A stretch of DNA of 53,192 nt from an uncultured Butyricicoccus sp. (lineage in GTDB: Bacteria; Bacillota; Clostridia; Oscillospirales; Butyricicoccaceae): assembly GCF_944381005.1 (NCBI RefSeq), contig NZ_CALWJM010000015.1, positions 1 through 53,192 on the forward strand, given 5' to 3'. The notes below the pieces were generated by a model, which worked only from the letters and a program-made list of their open reading frames with translations, had not been told where the DNA came from and searched no databases. The translations under genes were made by a program, and so were the position numbers. Below, in pieces: positions 52,786 to 53,192 of the stretch; positions within the stretch are counted from its first letter, which is position 1, and each line of letters opens with the position of its first letter.

Positions 52786-52876
52786 TGGCGGAGAAGGTGG
52801 GATTCGAACCCACGTGACGTGTTACCGCCAACTCGATTTCGAGTCGAGCTCGTTATGACCACTTCGATACTTCTCC
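52786..52876 (-). tRNA. tRNA-Ser (anticodon CGA)
   Basis: Class II tRNA with a long variable arm. Acceptor GGAGAAG/CTTCTCC, anticodon stem-loop CTCGA-CTCGAAA-TCGAG, T-arm GTGGGTTCGAATCCCAC, encoded CCA. Confidence 0.96.
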
Positions 52877-52908
52877 ATATTATGTTGCACTGCCGTAATA
52901 GCTTTTTT

Positions 52909-52937
52909 ATTTTATCATGGAATGTCTGATTTGGCAA
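52909..52937 (-). promoter_or_regulatory. tRNA-Ser promoter
   Basis: Minus strand TTGCCA (52937-52932), 17 bp, extended TGATAAAAT (-10 at 52914-52909). Confidence 0.75.
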
Positions 52938-52988
52938 GTCCTTTTTGGAAAAAATTTTTTGTCGTGTATATCTGCTTGACAATCCACA

Positions 52989-53017
52989 TTGCATCCATAA
53001 CAGGTGCATGATATAAT
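52989..53017 (+). promoter_or_regulatory. Promoter of the right-end RNA
   Basis: TTGCAT (52989-52994), 17 bp, TATAAT (53012-53017). No ORF with an RBS follows in the remaining 170 bases. Confidence 0.68.
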
Positions 53018-53023
53018 ACTTTC

Positions 53024-53192
53024 ATATGATAATCTATTAAGAGACTAACTATTAAAAGTCAAGCCCCGAAATAAAGATGTTGCAGATTTTTGCACCTACC
53101 GAGAAATAGTATGATAAGTAGAGCGTCGCAGGCGGCGCCCTGGGAGAAGATTATAGGAATGATTAACCTGCTTTGCGGTAAGGCTGACCAGA
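53024..53192 (+). ncRNA. Probable structured non-coding RNA, incomplete at the window end
   Basis: From the promoter start (about 53024) to the edge there is no coding frame with a ribosome site, but several purine-rich stretches and short stems (for example TTGCA/TGCA around 53080). The last bases, AGGCTGACCAGA, match the 5' start of class A RNase P RNA (GCTGACCAGAC in E. coli), so rnpB may begin near 53165, with a separate leader or small RNA before it. A raiA- or 6S-like RNA is an alternative. Class cannot be settled without the rest of the sequence. Confidence 0.45.

Overview
The window is a contiguous piece of chromosome from a spore-forming clostridial Firmicute, about half G+C. Inference: order Eubacteriales, near Oscillospiraceae/Butyricicoccaceae. 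The evidence is spo0A beside spoIVB, yunB, gerW (ytfJ) and a sporulation-type DacB, plus an IspH-ribosomal protein S1 fusion, a PPi-type phosphofructokinase and a GlnRS sitting next to GatCAB. No phage, insertion sequence or CRISPR array was found. Most genes are on the minus strand in compact operons with strong Shine-Dalgarno sites and clear hairpin terminators.

Layout. 1-250: two consensus promoters pointing left out of the window. 291-1463: metA and a 54-residue small ORF. 1531-5293: acn-icd-rex, the citrate-to-2-oxoglutarate branch with an NADH-sensing repressor. 5524-10137: polA, a low-molecular-weight phosphatase, rimI and tsaD. 10334-12354: spoIVB-spo0A. 12592-15046: divergent fba and PPi-phosphofructokinase. 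15121-15824: a Cys-rich small protein divergent from an Xre-type regulator around a shared palindrome. 15860-20724: MATE exporter, glnS, gltX. 21002-21706: SprA-like HExxH protein. 21756-25531: beta-glucoside operon. 25643-26617: orphan sugar-binding lipoprotein. 26759-27287: five tRNAs. 27366-29294: hslO, methyltransferase, yerC-like gene. 29506-35988: yunB-ligA-gatCAB and an EF-Tu-domain-2-like protein. 36123-41432: rpiR-type regulator, HI0933-type flavoprotein, cmk, plsC, ispH-rpsA. 41598-46566: M50 protease, scpA, scpB, DUF2953, gerW, dacB, rluB. 46729-48026: TetR regulator and a 7-TM protein. 48140-51297: HIT protein, FkbM protein, a Ser/Thr/aromatic-rich protein and a glycosyltransferase-like protein. 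51491-52515: flavodoxin and DUF3793 under a probable metal-responsive promoter. 52786-53192: tRNA-Ser and the start of a probable structured RNA.

Most unusual points. (1) The PTS gene at 23235-25337 joins the RNA-binding and first regulatory domain of a LicT/BglG antiterminator directly to the end of an EIIB domain, followed by EIIC and EIIA. The EIIB active-site Cys, the rest of PRD1 and all of PRD2 are absent. Its own leader carries a near-perfect LicT-type antiterminator (RAT) overlapping a terminator. (2) At 48687-51297 an FkbM protein is divergent from a highly expressed-looking Ser/Thr/Phe/Tyr/Trp/Gly-rich protein that is tightly coupled to a DxD glycosyltransferase-like gene; this looks like a surface or spore glycan module that I cannot match to a named system. 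(3) Several paired operators can be read directly: TGAAC-N3-GTTCA before both the TetR gene and the membrane protein, three GTTAG-N6-CTAAC boxes before DUF3793/flavodoxin, and a 25-bp palindrome before the RpiR-type gene.
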